From Deltaproteobacteria bacterium (GTDB taxonomy: Bacteria > Desulfobacterota > Desulfuromonadia > Desulfuromonadales > Geopsychrobacteraceae), in assembly GCA_024279255.1 (NCBI GenBank), contig JAJRRT010000042.1, positions 1 through 37,483 of the forward strand: 37,483 bases of DNA, given 5' to 3'. Below the pieces are notes generated by a model. It was not told the origin of the DNA. It searched no databases and saw only the letters and a program-made list of their open reading frames with translations. Shown one piece after another: positions 17,467 to 25,950 of this stretch. Positions within the stretch are counted from its first letter, which is position 1. Each line of letters begins with the position of its first letter. Made by a program: the position numbers and the translations under genes.

Positions 17467-17494
17467 TTGACTCCCTTGGGGGAATCCCTATAAT
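17467..17494 (+). promoter_or_regulatory. Sigma-70 promoter of the quinone oxidoreductase gene
   Basis: -35 TTGACT (17467-17472), a 16-base spacer and a consensus -10 TATAAT (17489-17494), 80 bases before the start codon. The spacer contains TCCCTTGGGGGA, a partial inverted repeat that could be an operator. Confidence 0.75.
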
Positions 17495-17573
17495 CGTGAC
17501 TCTATTTATATCGATTTACATTTTGACCCGCATAAGTTTGCCAGTTCCTACATAGTCCTGCAAGGAGAGAGAT

Positions 17574-18560
17574 ATGAAAGCTGTTCTTATTGATGAATTC
17601 GGTGGCGTCGACGTCCTGAAAGTTGGTGATGCTGATCGCCCTTCTCCCAAGGGAGATGAAGTCCTGATTAAGGTTGTAGCGACCAGTATCAACCGTCCTG
17701 ACCTGGTGCAGCGTGAAGGAAAATACCCACCACCTCCAGGTGATTCAGAAATTCTCGGTCTCGAAGTGGCAGGGACAATTGAAGAAATCGGCAGCGATGT
17801 CAGCGACTGGAAAGTCGGCGACCGTGTCATGTCACTGGTCGGTGGCGGCGGTTATGCTGAATACGCCGTCGCTTACGCCTGCCATCTGATGCCGATCCCC
17901 GAGAGCATGAGCTTTGAAGAGGCCGCTTGCGTCAATGAAAGCTATATCACCGCCTTCCTCAATGTCTTCATGATCGGTGATCTGCAGGACGGCCAGACTG
18001 CAATCCTGCATGGCGGCGGCGGTGGCGTCAATACCGCGGCGATTCAGCTGGCCAAAGCGCTGACCCCCAACGCCAAGCTGATCGTTACAGCCCACCCGTC
18101 AAAAATGGAGCGTGTTAAAGAGTTGGGTGCCGATCTGGTCATCGACTTTACCGAAACGCCTGATTTCAGCGATGCGGTTAAAGAGTTCACCAAGAAAAAA
18201 GGGGTCAACGTGATTCTCGATCATGTCGGTGCCAAGTACCTGAAACCCAACATGAGCAGTCTGGGCTACACCGGCAAACTGGTGATTATCGGCATCATCA
18301 GCGGCATCAAGGCCGAGCTCAACCTAGCGTTGATGATGGTCAAGCGTCAGCAGATCATCGGCTCGGTACTGCGCAGCCGACCGGTGCCCGAAAAAGGTGA
18401 GATCGTCGCCGAGTTCACCCGCCGCGCCCTACCCAAATTTGCCGATCGCTCGATTGTACCGATTATCGAGCAGGTCTTCCCGATTGAGCAGATTCAGGAT
18501 GCACACCTGATGATGGAAGAGGACAAGCACTTCGGAAAAATTGTTCTAAAGGTCAGCTGA
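17574..18560 (+). CDS. NAD(P)H:quinone oxidoreductase, MDR family
   Basis: This 328-residue protein is a zinc-independent medium-chain dehydrogenase/reductase of the quinone oxidoreductase (QOR/PIG3) type. It shows SINRPDLVQREGKYPPPPG, ILGLEVAGTIEEIG, VGDRVMSLVGGGGYAEYA and the nucleotide-binding glycine loop HGGGGGVNTAAIQLAK. The structural-zinc cysteine cluster of alcohol dehydrogenases is absent, as expected for QORs. It probably reduces quinones or enones using NADPH. The start ATG 17574 has AAGGAGAG upstream. A promoter lies at 17467-17494 and a bidirectional terminator after the gene. It stands alone, divergent from the rubredoxin/siroheme pair. Confidence 0.88.
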   Translation: MKAVLIDEFGGVDVLKVGDADRPSPKGDEVLIKVVATSINRPDLVQREGKYPPPPGDSEILGLEVAGTIEEIGSDVSDWKVGDRVMSLVGGGGYAEYAVAYACHLMPIPESMSFEEAACVNESYITAFLNVFMIGDLQDGQTAILHGGGGGVNTAAIQLAKALTPNAKLIVTAHPSKMERVKELGADLVIDFTETPDFSDAVKEFTKKKGVNVILDHVGAKYLKPNMSSLGYTGKLVIIGIISGIKAELNLALMMVKRQQIIGSVLRSRPVPEKGEIVAEFTRRALPKFADRSIVPIIEQVFPIEQIQDAHLMMEEDKHFGKIVLKVS

Positions 18561-18580
18561 TTCGGCACCCAGTAGGATAG

Positions 18581-18618
18581 AAAAAGGCCGCAGACAAATT
18601 GTCTGCGGCCTATTTATT
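18581..18618. terminator. Bidirectional terminator between convergent genes
   Basis: Eleven-bp arms AGGCCGCAGAC (18585-18595) and GTCTGCGGCCT (18601-18611) enclose a 5-base loop, with A5 on the left and a T-rich right flank. It serves both the quinone oxidoreductase gene (+) and argO (-). Confidence 0.9.
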
Positions 18619-18636
18619 GATTTTTTTCTGCGTCAC

Positions 18637-19254
18637 TCAGCCTAGCAGGTATGGCTTCACCAAGGTCAGCGCAATCCCCCACATCATCAGACAAACCAAA
18701 CCGTCAAGCATTCGCCAGGCATTGCGCCGCTTGAAAAGTGGCGCTAACATTGGGCCACCGATTCCCAGTGTAAAAAACCACAGAATTGAAGCGGTCACGG
18801 CACCAGCACCAAAGATCAAGCGTTGATCAATCGGAAACTGGCCGCCGATACTGCCTATCAGCACCACGGTGTCGAGATAAGCGTGCGGGTTCAAAAAAGT
18901 CACCGCCAGCGTTGAGAGAATAAGCGCTCCTCGGGTTAGAGGAACTGTCCTTTCAGTCTGCAACCCGCTACCGCCACGCAGAGCAGAGCGCAAGGCGAAT
19001 GAGCCATAGACCGCAAGAAAGAGTGCGCCCCCTAGGGCCGCATAACGCATCAATTCCGGATGTGACGAGACAAGCGTACCGACCCCGGCTAACCCGATAC
19101 CAATCAGCAGTAGATCGCCACCAGCACAAAGTGCCGCAATCAACAGTGGACGGTTTCCACGCACCGCATTCGACAGCACAAAAGCATTCTGGGCACCAAT
19201 AGCGATGATCAAGCCAGCGGTCAGAGCAAAACCTTGTAGATAGATACTAAGCAT
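18637..19254 (-). CDS. argO: ArgO-type amino acid exporter (LysE family)
   Basis: This 205-residue, six-helix inner-membrane exporter for basic amino acids opens with the family-typical GLIIAIGAQNAFVLSNAVRGNR. Conserved NPHAYLDTVVLIGSIGG in the middle is characteristic of LysE/ArgO. The frame extends to 19290, but ATG 19254 has AAAGGAG 10 bases upstream and starts the hydrophobic segment. It is divergent from an ArgP-like LysR regulator, the arrangement that classically identifies arginine/lysine export. It should be activated by that regulator when intracellular basic amino acids rise. It is distinct from the second, RhtB-like LysE protein at 20564. Confidence 0.9.
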   Translation of the reverse strand: MLSIYLQGFALTAGLIIAIGAQNAFVLSNAVRGNRPLLIAALCAGGDLLLIGIGLAGVGTLVSSHPELMRYAALGGALFLAVYGSFALRSALRGGSGLQTERTVPLTRGALILSTLAVTFLNPHAYLDTVVLIGSIGGQFPIDQRLIFGAGAVTASILWFFTLGIGGPMLAPLFKRRNAWRMLDGLVCLMMWGIALTLVKPYLLG

Positions 19255-19303
19255 GTATCGTTTCTCCTTTATGGAGGCAAGACTAACCATCGAATCAATA
19301 TTT

Positions 19304-19343
19304 GTAAAATTAATTGTTTTACGCCATCATTAGCAATGCTAAT
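19304..19343. promoter_or_regulatory. Candidate ArgP operators
   Basis: Two inverted repeats lie in the 97-base argO-argP spacer: a perfect 7-1-7 ATTAGCAATGCTAAT at 19329-19343, fitting the LysR T-N11-A pattern, and GTAAAA-7-TTTTAC at 19304-19322. Their position suits autoregulation of argP and activation of argO. Confidence 0.6.
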
Positions 19344-19351
19344 ATTAAAAC

Positions 19352-20248
19352 ATGATTGATTATCGACTTCTCGCAGCCTTGGCTGCAGTCATAAAAGAGG
19401 GTGGTTTCGACCGAGCCGCTCAGGTCCTCCATCTGACACAGTCAGCAGTCTCCCAACGGGTTCGTCAGCTCGAAGAACGCTTGGGACAGGTGCTACTGGT
19501 CCGCTCACAGCCCCCCGAACCGACACCTGCCGGTCGCCAACTCCTCAAGCATTATCAGCAGGTGCTCCTGCTCGAAAATGCCCTCCCCGCTTCGTTGCTG
19601 GGTGAAACGGCCGAGGGGCCGTTGACCTTAGCGCTGGGCATCAATGCCGACAGTCTGGCCACCTGGTTCTGGCAGGCAGGGGGAGAACTCCTTGAACGGC
19701 GGAATATCCTCTTCGATCTGCGGGTTGACGATCAGGATGTCACCCAACAAATGTTAAAGAAAGGTGAAGTCGTCGGTTGCGTCAGCGCTGCTGCGACGCC
19801 ACTACAAGGTTGTCGTTGCGTCTACCTTGGCACCATGGTTTACCGACTGCTGGCGCGAGCCGAGTTTATTGCTCGTTGGTTCCCTGAGGGGCTGAACACA
19901 AAAGCCGTCCAACAGGCGCCAGCAGCCATCTTCGGCCGTCATGATGCCCTGCAATTCCGCCTGCTACGACAAGCTCTGGGCTCGAAACCACCCATCGTTC
20001 CGGCACACTATGTCCCCTCCCCGGAAGCCTTTGCCGAAGCCGTTTATCGCGGTCACGCCTACGGTGCCATACCTGATCAACAGAGTGAAGTATGGCTGCA
20101 AAAAGAAGACCTGGTCGAGGTGATCCCGCAGCACGAAAATGTCCGACTCTATTGGCACTGCTGGAATATCTCTTCGGAATTACTGGATGATCTTGAAGGA
20201 TGCTTTAAAAGGGTTGCGAGAGAGGTTTTGTTTCAGGAAGATCTGTGA
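19352..20248 (+). CDS. argP: LysR-family regulator, ArgP-like
   Basis: This 298-residue LysR-type regulator has an N-terminal winged helix-turn-helix (LLAALAAVIKEGGFDRAA, then LTQSAVSQRVRQLEERLGQVLLVRS) that closely resembles ArgP/IciA, including the PPEPTPAGRQLLKHYQQV stretch. The rest is a periplasmic-binding-like effector domain that in ArgP senses arginine and lysine. It is divergent from argO with two palindromes in between. The start ATG 19352 has no obvious ribosome-binding site, so translation may be weak or from a near-leaderless transcript. A long repeat begins about 50 bases after its stop. Confidence 0.88.
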   Translation: MIDYRLLAALAAVIKEGGFDRAAQVLHLTQSAVSQRVRQLEERLGQVLLVRSQPPEPTPAGRQLLKHYQQVLLLENALPASLLGETAEGPLTLALGINADSLATWFWQAGGELLERRNILFDLRVDDQDVTQQMLKKGEVVGCVSAAATPLQGCRCVYLGTMVYRLLARAEFIARWFPEGLNTKAVQQAPAAIFGRHDALQFRLLRQALGSKPPIVPAHYVPSPEAFAEAVYRGHAYGAIPDQQSEVWLQKEDLVEVIPQHENVRLYWHCWNISSELLDDLEGCFKRVAREVLFQEDL

Positions 20249-20299
20249 AATCGAAGAAGCGAGAGACGGGAGGCGAGAAAAACCACGACAGAACAACCC

Positions 20300-20482
20300 A
20301 CCCCCGTGTGACGCAGCCGCAACGCAACAGAGATTTTGAGGAATTCGAACGAAGATGTCTGAGCCGCAGGCGAGTTTCTAAGTGAGCTCAAAAACGGCGA
20401 GAAGTGAAGGGAACCGCCACAGGCGGCAAGGAGGTCGGGGCGCGTTTTGATCCAACCTTTTGCGCGGACAAAAGGCTGGGCG
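20300..20482 (+). repeat. 183-bp dispersed repeat, copy A
   Basis: It aligns without gaps to 37157-37339 with about two dozen substitutions (about 87% identity by eye). Conserved parts are the start ACCCCCGTGTGACG, the block GAAGATGTCTGAGCCG, a hairpin AACCGCCACAGGCGGCAAGG, TTTTGATCCAACCTTTTG and a terminal hairpin (arms CCAACCTTTTG and CAAAAGGCTGG). In this copy one arm base differs, giving a G-U pair if read from the minus strand. It lies 3' of argP in the same orientation as that gene. The 315-base gap 20249-20563 consists of this repeat plus the inverted repeat at 20514-20551; no gene is seen. Confidence 0.85.
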
Positions 20483-20513
20483 CCTGCCGGGGCGCAACCC
20501 GGCGCCTATGAAC

Positions 20514-20551
20514 CTAGCAGCCCGTCAGACTATTCATGGACTGGCTGCTAG
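20514..20551. repeat. Spaced inverted repeat downstream of LysE gene
   Basis: Perfect 9-bp arms CTAGCAGCC and GGCTGCTAG flank 20 bases. Just before it, GCCGGG and CCCGGC form another hairpin. It lies 13 bases past the stop of the minus-strand LysE gene and could be a terminator or a REP-like element. Confidence 0.55.
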
Positions 20552-20563
20552 CGTCCGTAGAAG

Positions 20564-21196
20564 CTATCTCTTTTCCAACATCAACCGCACCCCCAAACCC
20601 AGCAACAACGCCCCGCACACTCCTTCAAGCCAACGATGCAGTGTCGATGAGAGCAACACCTGACGATATCGATCGAGTAGCAGGGCGACAAGACAGAGCC
20701 ACAAAAAAGCCATAGTGAAGTGGATACCGGCCAGAAAGAGCGATTTGATAAGCACCGGATCGGTGGGATGAATAAACTGCGGCAGAAAGGCAAGGTAGAA
20801 AACAGCCGTTTTAGGGTTTAGAACATTACTCATCACCCCTTCGACAAAACTGCGGCGCAGGGAACGAGATCGAGCTGGACTTGCCGATAGCTCTTGTTCT
20901 GAGCCTGATTTTAAGGCATTGCGCAAAGCCTGAAAACCGAGCCAGCCAAGATAGAGAGCTCCGACAATTTTAAGTAAAGAATACAGCGTCGCAGAGGTCA
21001 TCAGAATAAGTGAGACTCCCAGTGCCGAAAGAACGGCGTGAAAAAATAGTCCGCTACAAATTCCGGCGGTGGTAACAATTCCGGTACGCACATCACCACC
21101 CAGAACATTGCGGATCACAAGCAGGGTGTCAGCCCCTGGGGTCAGAGTCAAAATCCCTGCGAAAGCAATAAAGGTCAAGATCGATGAATCGATCAT
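20564..21196 (-). CDS. LysE/RhtB-family translocator
   Basis: This 210-residue, six-helix exporter of the LysE/RhtB superfamily has the typical N-terminal FAGILTLTPGADTLLVIRNVLGGDVRTGI and the mid-protein SNVLNPKTAVFYLAFLPQFI. It probably exports a neutral amino acid such as homoserine or threonine, or another small metabolite; the substrate cannot be assigned. ATG 21196 overlaps the stop of the ferredoxin-nitroreductase gene as ATGA, so the two are translationally coupled and may act on the same compound. It is not closely similar to the ArgO protein at 18637. Confidence 0.9.
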   Translation of the reverse strand: MIDSSILTFIAFAGILTLTPGADTLLVIRNVLGGDVRTGIVTTAGICSGLFFHAVLSALGVSLILMTSATLYSLLKIVGALYLGWLGFQALRNALKSGSEQELSASPARSRSLRRSFVEGVMSNVLNPKTAVFYLAFLPQFIHPTDPVLIKSLFLAGIHFTMAFLWLCLVALLLDRYRQVLLSSTLHRWLEGVCGALLLGLGVRLMLEKR

Positions 21197-22035
21197 TTCA
21201 TCCCCTTTAAATTCTTAATCCAATGGATCGGCACCGCATCGTGTTGAACAGTGCGAGAATATTCCATCGCCGGGCGACCAAACGACATACAGTGCCCAAT
21301 GCTATGATTCGCAGGAATACCAAGTTGAATCCGCAGTTGTGGTACGATCTTTTCAAGTGTCCATTTTGCCAGAGCATTCCACAAGGTTCCAAGTCCCTGA
21401 CACTGTGCCAGCAGTTCAAAACTGGTCAAAGCAATCAAACAATCCGATTCAGAAGCTTGTCCTTTCTTGGGTGCAGTCGCCACCAACAGGTGCGGGGCGT
21501 CACGAAACAGGGTATCGATACCAGCCTTCTCCCAGGCCGGAACAAAATCGCGAAAAAATGAAAGTCGGGCAGGAAGTGGTCCCTTCTCCACAGCCTCTTT
21601 GATTCCGCGATAAGCAGCTTCGCGCAATTGCATCATCGCATCACAGTCTTCGATGACAAAAAAACTGACCTGACGCGCATTATGTCCGCTCGGAGCATGC
21701 CAGGCCGTCTGTAACAAATCATGAATTAATTGTGGATCAACATTTTCGTTGAGATAACGGCGCACTGAACGACGGCCACGAATCAAGGTCGCAAGCTGAT
21801 CGGGCTGCGGAAGATTCCCTGCCAGCGGCAGACTCGCCTGCGGATCCTTACCAAAAATCGACAGAGCTCCGGTTGGACAGATTGCCAGACAATGTTGACA
21901 GCGGATGCATTGTTTCTCTTTGCTCTTATGAATCAGCGGATAACCGCCCTGCATATCAATAATCTTCACGGGGCAGTCAGCAGCGCAACCTCCACAGCTG
22001 ATACATTTACCTCGGTCTATTACGAAGTCCAGCAT
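21193..22035 (-). CDS. Ferredoxin-nitroreductase fusion protein
   Basis: This 280-residue protein has an N-terminal 2x[4Fe-4S] ferredoxin domain (C11, C14, C17, C21 in CISCGGCAADC; C43, C46, C49, C53 in CIRCQHCLAIC). A nitroreductase-fold FMN domain follows, with RGRRSVRRYLNENVD and TAWHAPSGHNARQVSFFVIE. Such fusions pass low-potential electrons from ferredoxin clusters to FMN to reduce nitro compounds, quinones or unknown substrates in anaerobes. The start ATG 22035 begins MLDFVIDRGKC. It overlaps the downstream exporter by ATGA. The MFS gene upstream ends 33 bases away on the same strand. Confidence 0.88.
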   Translation of the reverse strand: MLDFVIDRGKCISCGGCAADCPVKIIDMQGGYPLIHKSKEKQCIRCQHCLAICPTGALSIFGKDPQASLPLAGNLPQPDQLATLIRGRRSVRRYLNENVDPQLIHDLLQTAWHAPSGHNARQVSFFVIEDCDAMMQLREAAYRGIKEAVEKGPLPARLSFFRDFVPAWEKAGIDTLFRDAPHLLVATAPKKGQASESDCLIALTSFELLAQCQGLGTLWNALAKWTLEKIVPQLRIQLGIPANHSIGHCMSFGRPAMEYSRTVQHDAVPIHWIKNLKGMK

Positions 22036-22068
22036 GAGTCAACCCTTCCTTTAAGCCAATTATCTGTT

Positions 22069-23280
22069 TTAAATCCGGGGAACCTTTAATCTAAACGTCA
22101 ATAAAATCGCGAATGCCGTCAATCCAGCACTGACCAGATAGCTCGGAACAAAGGTATGACTGAATTCTGCAAGCAACCCCGCACACCCCGGCCCGATAAT
22201 CTGACCGGCGGCGAAGAAGAGAGTCAGGGTGCTAAACCCGCTGGCGGCTCGCTCAAGGCCCAGGTACTCGGCAACCGCAGCCGCCATGATCGTCGGCACG
22301 GCAAAGAGCACCGATCCGTAAAAAATGACTGACAACCATAACGCCCAAGAGCCGAGAGAACCACCAAACCCGGCCAACAGATAAGCGACTGTGAACACCG
22401 TATAGACCAGGAGCATGCCGTTACGCCGCCCGATCCGATCCGAAATACTTCCGAACACTACACCTGAAAAGAGTGCGAAGAAACCGACCCAGGACCAGAG
22501 CTGACCGGCACGGACCTCGGTGAAGCCGTAATCTTCAACCATCGTGGTTACGATGAAGGTGCCATAGACCATGTAGGTCAGGCCAAAGATCAGATAAATA
22601 ATCCCGAGCTGGATCAAGATCCCAGTACCAGCCTTGCCGATCATCTCTTTTTGAGTAACAGCCTCAACCTGCCCGTAGGGCTCAAGGCCAAGTTCAGCCG
22701 GGTCGTTCCGAACCACCAACAAGGCAACCACTGCCGCCAGAAGGCTCACAATTGCCAGCAATATCCAGCTACTTCGCCAGCCGTACATGGAGTTCAGAAT
22801 CGGAACAATCTGCCCGGCAAGGATAATTGCAAGGCCATTCCCGGCGATAATCATGCCAGCGGCCTGGCCACGTTTATTGCGCCGGAACCAGTGAGAAACC
22901 AGCACCATAGTCGGGATATTGGCAAAACCGCTTCCCACTCCAGCCAAGCCGTAAAAAATCACCAACATGGACAGGTTCCCGGAACGACTGATAAAGAGCA
23001 TACTCAGACAAACCAGTAACAAACCGCAAAAGATAACGGCACGCGGACGATACCGCCGAATCAACCAGGGGGAGACTGTGACCGCCAGCAAGTAACCGAT
23101 AAAATTCCCGGTGCTGATCAGCCCCATTTGATCATAACCCAGGGATAAACCTTGCCGCATCGCCGGTAACAGGAGGCCAAAAGCGAAGCGCGCCAGCCCC
23201 AAACAGGCAAACAGGGTCAACCCACCGGAGAGAACAATCATCCAACCGTAATGAATGGGAAATTTACGGGCGATATTCAC
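22069..23280 (-). CDS. MFS transporter
   Basis: This 403-residue major facilitator has about 12 membrane helices. The N-half shows GLARFAFGLLLPAMRQGLSL and WLIRRYRPRAVI; the C-half repeats the conserved loop as GSISDRIGRRNG, the MFS signature between helices 8 and 9. The pattern resembles YbfB/OFA-like members, but no substrate can be assigned. The start is GTG 23280, overlapping the acyltransferase stop as GTGA, so it is coupled to that gene. The ferredoxin-nitroreductase gene follows 33 bases beyond its stop. Confidence 0.85.
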   Translation of the reverse strand: MNIARKFPIHYGWMIVLSGGLTLFACLGLARFAFGLLLPAMRQGLSLGYDQMGLISTGNFIGYLLAVTVSPWLIRRYRPRAVIFCGLLLVCLSMLFISRSGNLSMLVIFYGLAGVGSGFANIPTMVLVSHWFRRNKRGQAAGMIIAGNGLAIILAGQIVPILNSMYGWRSSWILLAIVSLLAAVVALLVVRNDPAELGLEPYGQVEAVTQKEMIGKAGTGILIQLGIIYLIFGLTYMVYGTFIVTTMVEDYGFTEVRAGQLWSWVGFFALFSGVVFGSISDRIGRRNGMLLVYTVFTVAYLLAGFGGSLGSWALWLSVIFYGSVLFAVPTIMAAAVAEYLGLERAASGFSTLTLFFAAGQIIGPGCAGLLAEFSHTFVPSYLVSAGLTAFAILLTFRLKVPRI

Positions 23281-23930
23281 GGAGTGATTTCTTCTGTTTG
23301 TTCTGCTGGCAATTGAGCGGCGATGGCCATCATCACACGCTCGACAATCGCAATATGGGTCTCCTTACAATTCTCAAGAGCAAAAAGGTCATCAAAGTTC
23401 AAGGGCGCGCCGAAACAGGCTTCGCCGCGTTGCCCGAAACCGGGGAATTTCCAGTGATTCAACCCGGTAAGTGCCGTCGGAATAACAACCGGACGATGAT
23501 CGTAAATCAACTTACCAACACCGCGGTTCCCCTTGCCGAGACGACCATCCTTATGTCTGGTCCCTTCAGGGAAAAGCATCACTTTTTGAGTTTCCAGTAA
23601 CTCTCCAAGCTGTTTCCCAGCCTTCAGGTCGCGACCGCGCCTGATCGGAAAAGCCCCCCAACTAAGAAAAATCGCCCGAAGTAGCGGATTACGAAAGAGT
23701 TCTTCCTTCGCCGGGGCCCAGAGCATCTGAAGTGGAAACTTGCGCAACACCACCCAGGGGAGGAAAACCGTTTCATTTCCTGAGATATGATTCGAAACAA
23801 TCAGCACCCCACCGTTTTTCGGAATATGTTCCATACCTCGGGTCGAAAAATGGTTCAAACCCGAAGCATAAAACCCGATACCGTAGGCAGCAAACATCGC
23901 CCAAAGGCGCCTGATCAAAGAAATTTTCAC
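23277..23930 (-). CDS. PlsC-like lysophospholipid acyltransferase
   Basis: This 217-residue protein belongs to the 1-acyl-sn-glycerol-3-phosphate acyltransferase fold. An N-terminal hydrophobic segment is followed by motif I SNHISGNET (H48). The fourth-spaced acidic residue is Glu (E53) instead of the usual Asp of HX4D. Motif III FPEGTRHKDG (120-129) and the later IPTALTG segment are normal. It should transfer an acyl chain to a lysophospholipid or related acceptor at the inner membrane. The start ATG 23930 is the first in frame. The GTGA overlap couples it to the MFS gene. The HX4E change may mark a divergent subfamily rather than loss of function. Confidence 0.85.
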   Translation of the reverse strand: MKISLIRRLWAMFAAYGIGFYASGLNHFSTRGMEHIPKNGGVLIVSNHISGNETVFLPWVVLRKFPLQMLWAPAKEELFRNPLLRAIFLSWGAFPIRRGRDLKAGKQLGELLETQKVMLFPEGTRHKDGRLGKGNRGVGKLIYDHRPVVIPTALTGLNHWKFPGFGQRGEACFGAPLNFDDLFALENCKETHIAIVERVMMAIAAQLPAEQTEEITP

Positions 23931-24136
23931 ACGAAAGCCCTTTCAAAGATTTCAAAAGATGGAACAGTATAACCGATCAACCCTGATCAGAGTAAAGATC
24001 TGTCTGAGCATCATAATCTTGCATGACACCAGGTCACATTCTCTTTTTTGTAGCATCATCCACCCTTGACCGCTAATCTAAAGAATAACGAATCTAGATA
24101 ATAAGCTTCTGTTAAACAAAAAAATGGAGGGACCAG

Positions 24137-25780
24137 ATGTCAGACATCACCAGACTTCCAGCTTGGCAGGCCCTGATTGAGAACCATCGTCATTTAAAAA
24201 CAACAACAATGCGCGAACTATTCAGTGCAGATCCGCAACGTTTTAAAGGTTTCTCCCTGCAACTTGATGATCTCCTCTTCGATTTTTCCAAGAATTTAAT
24301 AACCGAAAAAACCATCAATCTGCTAGGCGAATTAGCTGATCAGACCGGTTTGCGTAAGCGTATCAACGCCCTTTTTGCCGGAGAAAAGATCAACAACACT
24401 GAAGGACGCGCAGCCCTGCACACCGCCTTGCGCAATCGCGGTAACGAACCGGTGCCCCTGGATGGGCAGGACTTGATGCCACAGGTGAAGCGGGTATTGC
24501 GGCAGATGGGAGATTTTTCGCAACAGGTGCGTAGCGGCAAATGGCGTGGTTACAATGGCCAGCAGATTACAGATGTCGTCAATATCGGAATTGGTGGCTC
24601 AGATCTCGGTCCCTTGATGGTCACCGAAGCACTCAAACCTTACGCCTGCAGCAAACTGCGCAGTCACTTTATCTCGAACGTTGATGCCAGCCAACTCTGC
24701 GAAGTTCTCAAACGACTTGACCCTGAAACCAGTCTATTTCTGATCGCTTCAAAAACCTTCACCACTCAGGAAACCCTGACCAACGCTCATTCGGCGCGTA
24801 GCTGGTTTCTGTCTCACGCAAAAGACGAACAGCATATCGCACGTCACTTTGTCGCGATTTCAACCAACCGTGAACTGGTCAGCGATTTCGGCATCGACCC
24901 GGCCAACATGTTTGAATTCTGGGAATGGGTTGGTGGCCGCTATTCGCTCTGGAGCGCGATCGGACTGTCGATTGTATTGGCAATCGGAATCGATAGGTTT
25001 GAAGAGTTACTGGAAGGCGCACATCTGGTCGATGAACATTTCCGTACCACCCCCTGGGCAGAGAACATCCCGGTGATAATGGGCCTGCTCGGCCTATGGA
25101 ACGGTAACTTTCTCGGCGCAGAAAGTCAGGCGATCCTCCCTTACGATCAATACCTGCACCGCTTCCCCGCCTATCTGCAGCAGGCCGACATGGAGAGTAA
25201 CGGTAAACGGGTCACTATGGATGGAGAAGCGGTTAACTGTAGCACCGGCCCAATCATCTGGGGAGAACCAGGCACCAACGGCCAGCACGCCTTCTACCAG
25301 TTAATCCATCAAGGGACACGCCTGATCCCCTGTGATTTTTTGGCCGCAGTCAAGAGTCAGAATCCACTCGGCGAACATCAGGAGATTCTACTCTCCAACT
25401 TTCTCGCCCAGAGCGAAGCTTTGATGATGGGTAAAACCGCAGACGAAGCCCGCCAAGAAATGTTCGACGCAGAGCTACCCCCAGAGGAGATTGAAAGGCT
25501 CGTCGCGCATAAGGTCTTTCCTGGCAACCGACCGAGCAACTCCTTTTTATACCGCAAGCTCGATCCAAAAACCCTCGGCATGCTGATCGCGCTTTATGAA
25601 CACAAGATTTTCGTGCAGGCAAGCCTCTGGGGAATTAACCCCTTCGACCAGTGGGGTGTTGAACTCGGCAAACAGTTAGCAAAGAAAATTCTGCCCGAAC
25701 TGGCTCCAGGTGCTGCGATTGGCGAACATGACAGTTCAACCTGCGGCCTTATCGAAAGAATCCACAAATTTCAGAGCTAA
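24137..25780 (+). CDS. pgi: Glucose-6-phosphate isomerase
   Basis: The cytoplasmic enzyme interconverts glucose-6-phosphate and fructose-6-phosphate. At 547 residues it is the long bacterial (E. coli-like) form. Signatures are [27 protein letters not shown] (sugar-phosphate site), [14 protein letters not shown] (catalytic region), the [17 protein letters not shown] helix and [14 protein letters not shown] near the C-terminus. The start ATG 24137 has TGGAGGG at 5-base spacing. It is monocistronic. The downstream spacer (25781-25950) has no clear terminator. Confidence 0.97.
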   Translation: MSDITRLPAWQALIENHRHLKTTTMRELFSADPQRFKGFSLQLDDLLFDFSKNLITEKTINLLGELADQTGLRKRINALFAGEKINNTEGRAALHTALRNRGNEPVPLDGQDLMPQVKRVLRQMGDFSQQVRSGKWRGYNGQQITDVVNIGIGGSDLGPLMVTEALKPYACSKLRSHFISNVDASQLCEVLKRLDPETSLFLIASKTFTTQETLTNAHSARSWFLSHAKDEQHIARHFVAISTNRELVSDFGIDPANMFEFWEWVGGRYSLWSAIGLSIVLAIGIDRFEELLEGAHLVDEHFRTTPWAENIPVIMGLLGLWNGNFLGAESQAILPYDQYLHRFPAYLQQADMESNGKRVTMDGEAVNCSTGPIIWGEPGTNGQHAFYQLIHQGTRLIPCDFLAAVKSQNPLGEHQEILLSNFLAQSEALMMGKTADEARQEMFDAELPPEEIERLVAHKVFPGNRPSNSFLYRKLDPKTLGMLIALYEHKIFVQASLWGINPFDQWGVELGKQLAKKILPELAPGAAIGEHDSSTCGLIERIHKFQS

Positions 25781-25950
25781 AGTCAAAGTAAAGGCTGCCT
25801 TACGTTCGCACAAAATTAAACATTCACAAAAATGAACTTCACATAATTATGAACACCAGAACTCTGAAGCACGGTTTCACTCCCGTGTGGCACAACAGAA
25901 ACGGCTATAGAATCTAGTCAAACCAAGGCTTTTCGCGTTCCAATTCTCAA

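Noticed and set aside
25877-25907. Resemblance of CCCGTGTGG...CAACAG to the start of the 183-bp repeat
   Set aside because: Only about 20 bases are loosely alike with internal gaps; too weak to call a truncated copy.
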